From Mucor racemosus (taxonomy: Eukaryota > Mucoromycota > Mucoromycetes > Mucorales > Mucoraceae): DNA of 64,000 nt. Both the position numbers and the translations under genes were made by a program. Shown here piece by piece: positions 22,314-33,832 of the stretch (positions are counted from its first letter, which is position 1; each line of letters begins with the position of its first letter). The notes beneath the pieces were generated by a model. That model was not told the origin of the DNA. It saw nothing but the letters and a program-made list of their open reading frames with translations, and made no database searches. The stretch is from assembly GCA_027405735.1 (NCBI GenBank), contig JAPEHQ010000023.1, positions 1-64,000 of the forward strand, in the 5' to 3' direction.

Positions 22314-23477
22314 TTTCTGATTCAACAAAAATGTATAAAGAAGAAGGAGAAGAAGGCAGAATAAAAGCTATACTATAAATCAATAAAGTAAATCATTGGC
22401 AATTGTTTCTATATAGTCGGATATACACTTGGTCAATGCACAAGAATAATACTCCCGAATACTCTCAACGCGTGATGATGTTGTTTTTTACGGGAATTAT
22501 AAAATAGTAGATTTACGCTGTGGAAAGGGCATATATACAGGGGTTTTCTATCATGCTTAATACATTTAATACAGACGTAATGTTATTAGCATCCGAGTGT
22601 CACTGTATAGTCATCTTTACTATAATTTATTCTATTTAGAATATATTGATGATGGTCAAAATAAGAAACCTGTAGTTTTACATATAGAATGTCAATGAAA
22701 TAACAGAATTCAACATGTTGTATATACCATATAAAAACCCTTATACGCCTTGTTGGTTGCATACCAAAAGAATATTTATGTAATTATCAGCTGTTGACTA
22801 TTTCAATAGAAATCTGGAACAAGAAGTAGGTCAATCATCAGTAATGCAAGAGTAGACTTTTCTGAGAACAACCCACAATTTTGTTTTTCCGACTAATGAA
22901 AATAGTCAGTACATTTGTTTGAAATACTCTTTATTTCGACTACGTTAATCAAAGAAAAAAATACGTTTAGCTCTAGAAGATGCTACATGATCTGTCTAAA
23001 GCTAAATGAGACGAAAAGGTTGAAAATCGAGCGAAAAAAATCTTTGCGCTTGAAATCAGTACTTTTATTGGAATCGATCAAATACCTTTAATTAGAGCGC
23101 TGATCTATTTATTTGTGTGATTCTGTTCGGAGAAAGTTATACCAAAATCAGGCACTCTTCAGGCAACAACTGAAACTATGGAATCCATAATAATGGGAAA
23201 TGTATGACAAAAAGCTTTCTTGTTTCACCAAAATCCGCATGAATCAGTATTCAAATAGCGTCATTAATGTAAATGCCTTGTTGATGTGGCCAATATATGT
23301 ATATCCCCAAACTAAAAAAGATTTATTAAAACATTTCCTTAATTAATTACTTTTGTTTGTTAATGTCTGTCAAGTGAGTTCAAGACTTCAAAATCGGAGC
23401 GTGCAATATTTTCTATAATCAACATTAGGATTAACGCAAAAAACTGGTTCCAAAATAGCCGAAGCTATTTTTTGTGC
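22314..23477. other. Intergenic region upstream of the ATPase
   Basis: AT-rich, with no convincing exon on either strand. GCACGCTCCGATTTTGAA occurs on the minus strand at about 23390-23407, just before repeat A, and the same word recurs at about 59204-59221. Confidence 0.5.
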
Positions 23478-24425
23478 GTAGCGGCCCTTGAATCCCATAA
23501 TTTCGAAATGATTTATTATAAAACATTTCGACATCAAAAAATTGTTTTTCGAAATTTCGATAGGGAACAAAGTATTTAAGTTGCTTTGAGGTTCTAAACT
23601 TTTTCGTAAATACTGTGATGCTCTATCTAATGATACTAATACTACTGGCATCAAATGTTTCTGTAAAACGGTATCTGGAAAAAACCTAAAATTGGTTTTA
23701 GACGCAAAAGTCTATTTTTAGAATAAGTAACACTCAATCCAGTGCTTGAAAACAAAGGATATGGTCTTTATAAGCATTTTGTGTTATAACGTACCTTAGT
23801 AAAAAATGCTGATTTTGGGGAGAAAAATTGCATTAACTGATTTTCTTAATTTTCCATGAGGTATCCCTCATGAAAAACTGACTGAAATCATCGATTTTTC
23901 ATGATCCTGAAAACGTCCAAAAACGACATAGGCTTATTGATAGATGCTTCTGCAATTCATTGGAACTTATTATGAGCGATTTTGAGCTACTTTTTGAGTT
24001 GTAATTGGCAAAAACGTTTAAGCTCAAAAATCGACGTTGCTTGTAAAACAAGGCATTTAGGTCCAACTTTATTGAAATTAAAATAAAAAAAAAATGGCAG
24101 GTGTTTTATACATTTTGTAGAGTATTGCCGGCAAAACAGGTTATTTTAATATTGAATTTAAGACTTAAAAAAAATCTTCGATTTGAATTTTTGCACTTTT
24201 ATTTCGTAATCAGACTGTAAATTAATATGAAATATTCAACTCATTAGGAAATGTATACCCTTATTAGACGACATATCAAAAGTAATACATATTGCATCAA
24301 ACATTTGAGGTAACAATAACATTTGATACCACTTTAATATATGACTAATACTGAACTCCAACATTGTATTGTGAATCAACTTTATCTCACTATGGAACTT
24401 AGGATGTGCGCGCAGCTCCGCCCTA
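23478..24425 (+). repeat. Dispersed repeat A, copy 2
   Basis: Same orientation as copy 1, with very high identity over about 850 bp and a short matching tail after a gap relative to copy 1. The minus strand holds a 79-codon frame ending at 24236 (with FIHGLEYQECDKNRAELRAH and EIKLIHNTMLEFSIS) and another containing MMPVVLVSLDRASQYLRK. These look like exon remnants of an unrecognised mobile-element protein, interrupted by non-coding sequence. Confidence 0.85.
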
Positions 24426-24910
24426 TTTTTATCACACTCTTGATATTCAAGACCATGTATAAAGATTGTCCACATTAACTACATTCATTTTTATCTATTT
24501 ATACAGACATTTGAACGTTTGATCTTTCAAGATCCTTGGTCGAGGATGTAACTGAAAAATATTGAGGAAAACTGCTTTAGATGGCTACTAAATTCATGTG
24601 AAATATCAGTTTTAGCGTCTGTAATTTTTTTGATTGGATCTAGGGTAATTTATTAAATATATCAATTTTATTGATGAAATAAAAATAGTGCAATATTAAT
24701 ACAATTAAAGAGGGAAAAAATGGTTAAACGTATTTTCAGGGGGGAGGTGAATAGATAGCTTTGAAGTAATAAATATTAGTTCGATAATATGCAGTAGAAG
24801 CAAAGCTCGACTGACACAAAACTATCAACATAAGCTTGCAATGTCAACACATAGCATAAAGTACATAACTTGCAGTGTAAGGTATAAATATATTATATGA
24901 AATATGAAAT
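24426..24910. other. Spacer, no gene seen
   Basis: AT-rich sequence between repeat A and the 3' end of the F-box gene. Nothing recognised. Confidence 0.5.
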
Positions 24911-26794
24911 TTACTTGTCTATCCAACAACTTGAAACATGATTATCATCGAAACCAATTGAAAGGGTTTTGATACTCTTGCAACATATATTTAACCTTAA
25001 AAAAGTCTTCTCGTTTAAGGCTAAGCTCTCGTAATATTCATCAAATGTGGAACAAGTGAAGTTGCTATTATGACCAATATAATACAGTGAGGCAGCAGCC
25101 AATGTTGTAACTTGAAGATAAATTTTTGACACAGGACCAGAATTACTGATATCAGTGTATACCAAGGTTTCAAATGAAGTTGATGGCATATCAATCATCA
25201 TGATACGCGGTACACTACCAGTACCAGTAAATACACAATCAATTAAATTGACATGTTTCAACAGAGGCATATTAATAGATATTTTAGTCAAATCTTGTTC
25301 AGCAAGTTGACATTGTTGCATGGCAAGTCTTTCGATTGAATTGTTTTTAGCTTTACAGGAAGCAAAGGAATAGTAGTCCGTGAATGAACAATCAACCATG
25401 GCAATTGATTTCAATAATGGACAGCAATGTAAAATGGAATCAAAAACGCAAGCACCATTGGTATCAAAATCTTGCGTCACTTTTTTGTTAACATTATTCA
25501 TGATTAAATGTCGAATACGTTTTCCAGATGTACTCAATATGGCCGTATGTGGTAAATTATTAGCTTCTTGTTCTCTAACCAATGCTTTATCATGTTGCTT
25601 TGCTCTTTCGAAGACCGCTGTAATCTTGTTTGCATCCCAGCAAGATTGATGATTGGAACCAGAATCAAAATGTAACATTGGGTTATCTGCACTAATAGAC
25701 GAATGATGTTCAATTTTGTATTTAATTTCAATAGCACCATTAAAATTCATCGTATTCAGTAAATTGGACAAGAAATCAACGGAATTTGGCATGTATACAT
25801 TATGAAATCTTGCTGTTTTCATTTGGGAAATATACCTTAAGAATTTCATCATAATTTCAGGAGAAAAGTCGAATCCTCTAGTCTTAATATCTGCTATAAG
25901 CTGATAATCTTGATCGTTGGTGTTGATCTCCAAGTATTCAAGTTGAGGGAATTTGAACATAATATACTTGAAAGATTCATCAGACATTAACAGAAAATTT
26001 CCCATGAATGAGCGAATATTGGAACGAGGTTGGATTTGCTTCAGATCGACTTTAGTATAAACATCATCACCCAAATAGTCAAACAGGCCTTCACTTGCTA
26101 TTCTCTTTAAAGAATAAGCAGTAAAACTAAAAGAATCCAACTGAGGGCATTTTTGAATAATATCGTCAAACTCAAAGATGTAACTATCAGTATGCTTAAT
26201 GAAGGATAAGCTCTTCAAATGAGTAAATTTATCTAATTGGCTTGTCATTTCATCCATATAATCGTCTTGAAAGATATCATCAAAATAGCAATGTCTATTA
26301 GTGGCATCGCCGATTGTAAGCCGAGTCAAACTTTCATGCATAGCCATCACACATTGAACATAGTCTTTAAATACAGCCCATCCTTTAGGTACAGGAATAT
26401 TCTCCAAATATTGAAAATGACCCTTTCGATAGACCGGTAATAAGTTTTTAAAGAAATCATTATTTGTATCGCTTGTGTTCAAATATCTAACATTAGGACA
26501 CAATTCAGCCAGGCGTGAGAGAATCTTGTATCTATCAGGAGAGGCAGCATAAAACCGTGGTAAAAACACATGATTAAGGTCAATAGATTCTGCAAACTGT
26601 CCAAGTTCTTGAAATGAAGTAATGGTTTCAATGTATTTTTCGGCTTGTGCTTGATATTTAAGGAAAACGTTCTTGTAAAAGTATCTTTGAGCAGGCCTGT
26701 ACCATGATTTGCAAGTTGTTTGACATTGGGAAAGATCATTTTTGGGTAAATGACTGAATATAAGATGTAAAATTTCAACAGGTAAAATGTGCAT
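24911..26794 (-). CDS. F-box / leucine-rich-repeat-like protein
   Basis: A single exon of 627 codons. The start is taken at the ATG of MHILPVEILHLIFSHLPKND (26794) because this is where F-box homology begins; the frame is open 32 codons further upstream. Residues 1-45 form an F-box (LPVEILHLIFSHLP...C...CKSWY), which binds Skp1 in SCF ubiquitin ligases. The rest has irregular leucine-rich segments (LEYLEIN, LKHVNLIDCVF, IKTLSIGFDDN) in the style of the large Mucorales F-box/LRR families. The substrate is unknown. The C-terminus ends SSCWIDK; the AAG-TAA at the stop could instead be a splice donor, so a short extra exon cannot be excluded. Confidence 0.8.
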   Translation of the reverse strand: MHILPVEILHLIFSHLPKNDLSQCQTTCKSWYRPAQRYFYKNVFLKYQAQAEKYIETITSFQELGQFAESIDLNHVFLPRFYAASPDRYKILSRLAELCPNVRYLNTSDTNNDFFKNLLPVYRKGHFQYLENIPVPKGWAVFKDYVQCVMAMHESLTRLTIGDATNRHCYFDDIFQDDYMDEMTSQLDKFTHLKSLSFIKHTDSYIFEFDDIIQKCPQLDSFSFTAYSLKRIASEGLFDYLGDDVYTKVDLKQIQPRSNIRSFMGNFLLMSDESFKYIMFKFPQLEYLEINTNDQDYQLIADIKTRGFDFSPEIMMKFLRYISQMKTARFHNVYMPNSVDFLSNLLNTMNFNGAIEIKYKIEHHSSISADNPMLHFDSGSNHQSCWDANKITAVFERAKQHDKALVREQEANNLPHTAILSTSGKRIRHLIMNNVNKKVTQDFDTNGACVFDSILHCCPLLKSIAMVDCSFTDYYSFASCKAKNNSIERLAMQQCQLAEQDLTKISINMPLLKHVNLIDCVFTGTGSVPRIMMIDMPSTSFETLVYTDISNSGPVSKIYLQVTTLAAASLYYIGHNSNFTCSTFDEYYESLALNEKTFLRLNICCKSIKTLSIGFDDNHVSSCWIDK

Positions 26795-28780
26795 TTTTAT
26801 TTTTATAGGTTGAAAAAAAATAAAAGAGTTATCAGATCTTTTTCTTTTTATTGAAAAAGATGAGCGGGGAAGGGCCAAGGTAGTACACAATTCTTATCAG
26901 ATCTAAAATCTTTTGTAATTTTTAAAGTTTATTGCTTTTCGTATGGCCCCTTGCTCCCCTTTTAATCCAAAGTCTCAAAAAATATTCAGCCATCAGAAAA
27001 GATGATCCTTTTCCCAACAAATATTCGCGTAAATCAATCTTGTTTTCAATGCTTATTTATTTTTGATAAAAACTAAAATAATGTACGGTATTTGTTCGTC
27101 GTATATAGATAATAGATGTTCCTTTTAAATTAAGGAACCAAATATAACTCAATTTAATATATTTTTGCCCCAACTCCCGTTGTCCCCCACATGGAACTTA
27201 ATCCTTCAAAATAATTGATAATTTGTTCCTCATACAACTCCTCTTGAATTATAGGGCAGGTTCTTTTTGTGATTGCCTTGATGCTAAAGGAAATCCACAT
27301 TTGTTGCACTATGTACTTGTGTATTTTAGATCTTACTTGATAGAGATATATCAAGTTCTTATTTAGTTTTTGTAGCTATAATGTAATTGTATCCAATGAT
27401 TATATCTTTACCAATATCATAATAATAATTATTGAATTTACGGAGAAAAGCATAGCTTTTTGGTTGGAACGTATGTTTTTTTATTTTATTTTTTTTTTTT
27501 TTTTGTGAAATCTATTATGCAACGATGCATTGCCTTACTATTCCCAGGAAAAATGTAGAAAAATCGTTTAATAAGTCAGAACAAGAAATATACCAAAATG
27601 AAGAAAAGAGATGAATAAATAATTGTTAAATTCAAGGATATCAAGATCGTCTTGCCACAGAAAAAAAAAAAAAGTATCTCTTTAATTTACAAAACGTCAT
27701 CGTTTAGATAGACATTTTCAGTTTTCTACAAACAACTAGTCTCTTAGTTTTTTATATGCTTTTATTTCCCTTTGTTGGGGTCTATGTGGGGTATCTGGAC
27801 ATGCAAAAGGGCACGAAAGTGGTATACATTTATTAGTGCTCATTATACTCAATCAAGATACAAATGAAAACCTATAATCTTAATTCAAAAAAGAATATCC
27901 AGTACGCCAAAAAGGATTAAATTGTATAAATATACATAGCTACGCATACCTCTTCAAATAAAGAACAGTGTGTCGTTCTTATTAATCGGATATGGTCCTT
28001 TTTTTTAGGCCAATAATTTAGCTTACATCTTATTTTATCACCTAATACATCAAAAATTCAGATTTTCAAATTAAAGAGTATATATTACATTGAGGTTTAT
28101 TTATGTACATCACTAAATAGTTTAGTAAAAAGGTACCAAACTTCCATGATATGCTTGTCGGCCACCAAATAAACAATTTATTGTAAAAGATTATAATATT
28201 CTAGTATGTTTTTTGTTATTAATTATTACGTATGAATGTTGAAGTCAATATTGGATATCCAAAGTTATTGAAAAAAGCATATATAAAACTGCAGCTATTA
28301 GATAACGAAATCAAAATATGTTGTTTGTATATTCACTGCACATTAAGGGCAACTTCAAAATTCAAATTCAAACCATAATTTGATTTCACAGGCTTTTTCA
28401 AAAATAATTGAAACAGCCCATCCAAACTAGGTAAAAAAACTGGTCAATTCCACTTTTCCATTTCCATAGCACCTCAGGGGGGAGGGCTAAAATTGTAGAA
28501 ATTTGGGGATAAACCCTAGACTTACTTAACATTGCAATAAGGGAGCTTATTTGGATGAATATTCTGCGAGAACTGGTAGGCTTATTGACCTTGGTAGGCG
28601 TAAATAGCAAGCAACCAGCTTGTTCAAATTTACCGAATGCACTATAATGATCTGAGATCTTGGATAAATATTATGATCAAAATAATATGCTAATGATATA
28701 ATTTTTAATATTAGATATCGGTGAACATTGGTTGAAGGAAGGTTGATGTTCTTATTTGTAAATTAGATATCTATTAAGGA
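26795..28780. other. AT-rich gene-poor region with one possible coding remnant
   Basis: Most is AT-rich DNA with T and A runs (about 27478-27505 and 27661-27674). On the minus strand, 27154-27354 encodes 66 codons including ITKRTCPIIQEELYEEQIIN and GTTGVGAKIY. The codon use looks protein-like, but no neighbouring exon or family was found, so it may be a fragment of a lost gene. Confidence 0.4.
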
Positions 28781-28868
28781 AAATAAATAAGGATGTAAGG
28801 AGGCAGGAAAGACAGATAATCTTGCAAGGAATTATGGGAATATTTTCTTGTAGTATTTATAGGAATAT
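28781..28868 (-). repeat. Fragment of dispersed repeat D
   Basis: The 88 bp here match the reverse complement of about 39530-39615; shared words are AGGAGGCAGGAAAGACAGAT and AATATTTTCTTGTAGTATTTAT. It is a short relic of the repeat found near 38.8-39.6 kb and, inverted, at 61.6-62.05 kb. Confidence 0.75.
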
Positions 28869-29205
28869 TGAGATGAGTATTACTGCTGTGAATTACTATA
28901 GCGATGATTTGATTCATTATATGCTCACTGACAAATAGAAGCTGAAACTTGGAACATGTATTCATCAAATATAATATTAAATATCTAATTTATCGCGACT
29001 TTGTAAATTTAAATCAACGTAAAAAGTACGATTTATTAGAATGAATTAAATATGGACTTATATAGCTATTGGAATTATGTGATAAGATTGAATGGACGGG
29101 GATCCATTAGATATGGCAATAGAAATTATTATTAATCAATAAGTGTGCATGGAAATAATCAATAGACCCATAAAAAGTGCGATGAAATTCCAGCGAGTAT
29201 CATTA

Positions 29206-32200
29206 ACGTGCCACCAACTTTAAACCTGCACAAATTTTAACTTTTTTCAAGAGCTATCAACTCACCCAAAACTAACGATACAATAAAAAAAATCCATAAC
29301 AATCATTATTTAAACCTTTGTAAACAATTGTTATGGCTCGAATACTTAATTTTACTATAAAATCATTCTGTTGATAGCCTTTGAAAATAGACGGTATTTC
29401 AAAATCTAAGCTGTGTGCTCTTAGGTGAGGATAACTTTTGAAACAAGGATACTTTGTGATACATAACCTCCTTACCTTAAACCCAGCTTACGTAAGCAAT
29501 ACCTGAAATCACCATTTTCGCTATCAACTTACTCAAAAATACTAAGACACTAAATCGGATACATAACAATTGTTGTTTAGAGTTTTGATAACAGCTTTAA
29601 TAACTGCAGTGATGAATTTTACTATGGCAATAATTTATGGATGGCCTTTGAAAATATTATGTGGTTTCGCAGACTTTAAGCTGGGGTATCGACGTAGCAC
29701 CAGCTTACAAAAAAAAATCTTCAAGACCTATCAACTTTCCGAAAAATAAAGATATAATAAATCAGAGCCATAACAATCATTATTTAAACCTTTGTGAACA
29801 ATTGTTATGGCTTTAATAGTTATTTTTACTATAAAATCATTTTACTGATAGCTGTTGAAAATAGGCGGTACTGCAAATATTTTTGGGTAGGAAATAAGGC
29901 TTGGCTACAAAGAATTAAAGTTATACTCCGTTATTTAAATTATTCAGGGAGGATCAAAGTTTTACATCATCTATACACTCAATTTTTATTACTATGCCTC
30001 CACTCACAGCTAGAAAAAAAGCTTATCAAAATAGAGTAAAAAGCGATACAAGCCAGTTTATACGTGTTGATAATGAAGATTGGGAGATGATTGATTCCGA
30101 CATCGCCGAATTAAACAGTGCAGCCCAGATGTGCAATTCAAATCCTGAAATCCGTAGATCAGTGAATGAAATTTTAGTCGACACGACTAGAAAAAGCAAC
30201 AGGCCTTTTTGGTATTCGAAAAATTCAAGGACGACACTCTGGAGACGTGAAAAGGAGAATGAAGCTGTCGATGAGAGACATAAACTGGAGAGATTTGGTT
30301 TTGTTCCGCTGGTCCCAGCAATTCCTGTAGAAGAGCGACAAGCATTAAGTCTTAAGGACAAAGAAATTATGCAAATAAAAGAAACATTTCCAAAACTTCA
30401 AGAATTTGTGAAGCCGGTGATGAACTCGAAGCATGAAGGAAGCAAAACTGAGACTTATAATTTTGTGCGATACTCTTCGATCAATTATTACTTTATCAAA
30501 AGACTTGAAGGTGATAAAACACTTTCAGCTTCGCGTAAAGCAGCTAGAATCTACTGGCCTAAAAACAACGTAACTTATCGTGCTATGACAATTGTTAAAT
30601 GGGCCAAGGAGTTCATTTGTGAGGGTGTGTTGTCAAACCATAACCAAGGCTGCCATTCAAAAAGAAAATGTTTTCTGAATGATTCTGATGTAAAACAAAT
30701 TGTTCTTGAAGAAATCCGCAAAACAAAGCCTGCAGAGCGGTCTTTGGTCGTTATCAAGGAGTATATTGACAAAGTGGTTGTCCCTTCAATCTTAGGTGTT
30801 ACTGATAGATGTGTAAGTCAGACTACTATCAGCAAGTATCTCCATGAATGGGGTTACGCCTATAGAAAAAACCAAAAGACTATCTATTTTGATGGCCATG
30901 AACGGGAAGATGTGGTCGCATATAGAGATTTTTGGTCACAAAGGATGCTTCAGTATATGGAAAAGATGGATTTTTACACAGGAGAGAACGAAGAAGATGT
31001 GTTGGAACCTGTTGGATTAGAATATTATGAAAAAAAGTATGTGTTCGTTACCCATGATGAAAGCACCTTCTACGCTAATGACGGTAAAAATGACTTGTGG
31101 TTGGCTGATGGTGAGAACTATATTCGTAAGAAGGGTCCAGGTTCCTCGATAATGGTAAGCGAATTCCAATGTCCCTGTCATGGAACTATGAAAATCAGAA
31201 GTTGGTCATCTAGGACGTTGTTTAAAGCAGGTGATTCCAGAGAAGGTTGGTGGACTTCAAAACACATGGTTGAACAGCTGAAAGAAAATGCAATTGGGCT
31301 TTTTGAAGCACTCCATCCAAACTGTCAAGCTATTTTTCTTTTCGATAACAGCTCCAACCATGGCGCTTTCGCTGATGATGCTCTGGTGGTTACTCGCATG
31401 ACCTTAAACGAGAAGCCGTGGTCCTTAAATGAGAAGTTCCAGTTCCGTGATACTTGGTATATCTGCAAAGCCACTGGTTTGCGGAAACCACAGACTTTCT
31501 TTTACAATAAAGAGATTATCACGAATAAAAAGGGATGCGTCAAGACGAAGAAGGTCCGTTACTTCAAAGGAATCAAGTCGATCTTAGAAGAAAGAGGACG
31601 ATGGGTTGGCCATGATGTTGAAGGCCAAAAATGGAAACTGCATTGTGGTGCTCCCGAACGTGTCAATCCCATTTGTTGTGCTCGTCATTTTTTGGAAAAC
31701 TGCCCTGATTTTGTTCAACAGAAATCTGCTTTGCAGGAAATAATTGAAGAATCTGGACACATCTTCGAATTATACCCGAAGTACCATTGCGAATGCAATT
31801 GGATTGAAATGTACTGGGGTGCTGCCAAGAGGGAAGCTCGTTTGCGATGTGACTATACGTTCAAGTCTCTGGAGAAAAATATCCATTCTTTTCTGGATAC
31901 CTCTGGTAACCTGACTCAAATCAGACGTTATTTCAGAAGGTCGATGGACTACATCGAAGCTTATAGCAAATGTAGAGACGGTAGAGAAGTTGTCCAAGAA
32001 GTTAAGAAATTTGTGGAAAAAAAATATTTATCCCATAGAAAAGTTAGAATTCCTAACGATTTGTTATAAAAATAAAATCTTTGTTTAAACTTATTATACT
32101 TCTCAATCTCTCAAATAACAAATGAGCTACATCACCTGCCATGAGATGCCTCCAAAAAAAAAAAGCATACTGAAATAGCGGTGTTTAAAAGTAAATAAAA

Positions 32201-32247
32201 ATTGAAACAAAATTAAGGTTTACACAGATTTAAAGCTGGTGGCACGT
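29206..32247 (+). mobile_element. Intact TA-flanked DDE transposon (3,042 bp)
   Basis: The left end ACGTGCCACCAACTTTAAAC and right end (reverse complement) ACGTGCCACCAGCTTTAAAT form terminal inverted repeats of about 24-30 bp with few mismatches. Both are flanked by TA (29204-29205 and 32248-32249), the target-duplication style of the Tc1/mariner superfamily. The 5' part holds three diverged sub-repeats (about 29264-29400, 29519-29660, 29722-29870). Two of them contain a 43-bp near palindrome with CCATAACAAT...ATTGTTATGG arms (29294-29336 and 29768-29810), candidate transposase-binding hairpins. One uninterrupted transposase gene fills the rest. Confidence 0.85.
29994..32069 (+). CDS. DDE superfamily transposase (large fungal mariner-like type)
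   Basis: A single 691-codon frame without stops or frameshifts. A helix-turn-helix-like N-terminal half (SASRKAARIYWPKNNVTYRA, then VSQTTISKYLHEWGYAYRKN) precedes the catalytic core. First Asp: THDESTFYANDG; second Asp: FLFDNSSNHGAFADDALVV; Glu: CECNWIEMYWGAAKREARLR. The spacing between the second Asp and the Glu is far longer than in Tc1 (well over 100 residues), with a CCARHFLENCPDFVQQKS block between. This matches the widespread fungal proteins annotated as DDE superfamily endonucleases. The role is cut-and-paste movement of the element at 29206-32247. Because the gene is intact and the ends are well matched, it may still be active. Confidence 0.88.
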   Translation: MPPLTARKKAYQNRVKSDTSQFIRVDNEDWEMIDSDIAELNSAAQMCNSNPEIRRSVNEILVDTTRKSNRPFWYSKNSRTTLWRREKENEAVDERHKLERFGFVPLVPAIPVEERQALSLKDKEIMQIKETFPKLQEFVKPVMNSKHEGSKTETYNFVRYSSINYYFIKRLEGDKTLSASRKAARIYWPKNNVTYRAMTIVKWAKEFICEGVLSNHNQGCHSKRKCFLNDSDVKQIVLEEIRKTKPAERSLVVIKEYIDKVVVPSILGVTDRCVSQTTISKYLHEWGYAYRKNQKTIYFDGHEREDVVAYRDFWSQRMLQYMEKMDFYTGENEEDVLEPVGLEYYEKKYVFVTHDESTFYANDGKNDLWLADGENYIRKKGPGSSIMVSEFQCPCHGTMKIRSWSSRTLFKAGDSREGWWTSKHMVEQLKENAIGLFEALHPNCQAIFLFDNSSNHGAFADDALVVTRMTLNEKPWSLNEKFQFRDTWYICKATGLRKPQTFFYNKEIITNKKGCVKTKKVRYFKGIKSILEERGRWVGHDVEGQKWKLHCGAPERVNPICCARHFLENCPDFVQQKSALQEIIEESGHIFELYPKYHCECNWIEMYWGAAKREARLRCDYTFKSLEKNIHSFLDTSGNLTQIRRYFRRSMDYIEAYSKCRDGREVVQEVKKFVEKKYLSHRKVRIPNDLL

Positions 32248-32249
32248 TA

Positions 32250-33076
32250 CTCTATTAGAGTTTGCAAAATAGCTGAGGGCAAGTGAGATCAAGCATTATT
32301 TGTCGAGCTTCAAATGTTTTAAATAATGCAAGCAAGTTCAAATCAATCATTTTGAATTTTAAAAGCAAGCAAGCAATTACAAGCGGAGCATGAGCATTAG
32401 TAAGCAAGCGTGCGAATCTGAGTACGAGCGCAAGCAATTTACATTATACTACATATTTGCAGCAGCCTAATATCAATATAAAATGTAATGCATTTTGACT
32501 TTTTGACAGCTACAATTGCGGAAATTAAACGAGTTTGATCTACGTTACATGCCTTGTTCATTATCCAAGCAAGCAAGCAAGCGAATCAGGTGTAGATGCA
32601 AGCAAGCCTATTTTAAATTTAAGCATTATTTCAAGAAACCAACAAGCAATCTCTCATTACCGAAAAAAACTAGTCAATCAAGCTCAAACAAATGGTACAA
32701 TAAGAAAATTGTAATATAAGTGCAGTAAAATATGGGTGTAAAAAGCGATAAAGAATACTGTTCAAATCCTTCTTTATTAAAATATGGATAATGTGCAATA
32801 AATTGGTTATTCTACGTCTCTATTTATATTATTTGGTGATTATTTACTATCTTGCAATTGCATTGCAATTGTCAACGATTCCATTAATTTTGAGTATAAA
32901 TGTTGGGTTGTTTGGTTATTGATTTGGTGGATCAAGAACGGTGTTTTAAATATAGCTTGTCAATCATGCTTGATCTATCAGAATTAGAAATTACCGAATT
33001 ACCAATTTAGAACATCTGTCAAACCATGATGTTCAACATGCAAGTCAAGCAAGGTCATATTCCATGCGTCTATCAT
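32250..33076. repeat. AAGC-rich spacer
   Basis: Contains clusters of AAGCAAGC and GAGC words at about 32260-32440 and 32565-32615, for example GCAAGCAAGCAAGCGAATC. No gene is supported. Similar GAGC-rich patches occur at 33525-33560 and 40660-41015. Confidence 0.5.
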
Positions 33077-33832
33077 CATGCTACTATTAAATCATAGAAG
33101 CATGATTCCAATATATTCACACAATATCCAAATGCTCATTCTAATTATACTATCACTCACATTTAATACACTCATTTAATTAGTATATAAACCCCCTCTA
33201 GAAGCTCATAATAAAACGGTACTTTTTCATTTGATTAATTTTATACGATTTACCTTTCGATAAATCAATGCTTTCAGAACAGCCCTTACTTGTTCTACTT
33301 GATAAGCATGTACTTTTTGTATCTTTTATTTAGGATATCCGACATTACTTTAGTATTTTAGCATCTCTTATTTGAGTATTATACCCTTGCTATCTTTATG
33401 CAATTGTCTATTTACTATATAGTCTTATCTTTGATAGCATGGTTTCAAATGAGATGACATTTAATTTAGGTATTTTATGATGGGAATACTAGCTTAGTTC
33501 ACTTCAATAAGGAAGCCAAAGCGCCATACTCGATTGCTCGCTTACGCTCGCACTGCGTAATTGTGACCCTCTAGTTTTGAGTGATATTTTAGCATAGCAG
33601 CGTAGTTACACTTTTCTTTGACATACATTTGATTTATCGAAAGATAATAAACGTATGGTATTAATCAAATGAAAAAGTACCGTTTTATTATGAGCTTATA
33701 GAGAGGGTTTATATGCTAATTAGATGAGTGTATTAAATGTGAATGATAATATAATAATATAATTAGAATGAGCATATGGATATTGTGTGGATATATTGAA
33801 ATTATGCTTCTACGATTCAATCACTACTACGG
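33077..33832. mobile_element. Foldback element: ~190-bp inverted repeats around a ~350-bp loop
   Basis: The left arm (about 33085-33275) and right arm (about 33628-33823) are reverse complements with few mismatches. Landmark pairs are CACACAATATCC with GGATATTGTGTG, AAAACGGTACTTTTTCATTT with AAATGAAAAAGTACCGTTTT, and CGATAAATCAA with TTGATTTATCG. No transposase is present. It is either a non-autonomous foldback/MITE or an inverted duplication, and a transcript would form a long hairpin. Confidence 0.8.

Noticed and set aside
26795..26890. Upstream ATG of the F-box frame (32 extra codons)
   Set aside because: The extra residues are Ser/Lys-rich and unlike F-box protein starts. The ATG of MHILPVEIL is directly at the F-box start, as is common in this family.
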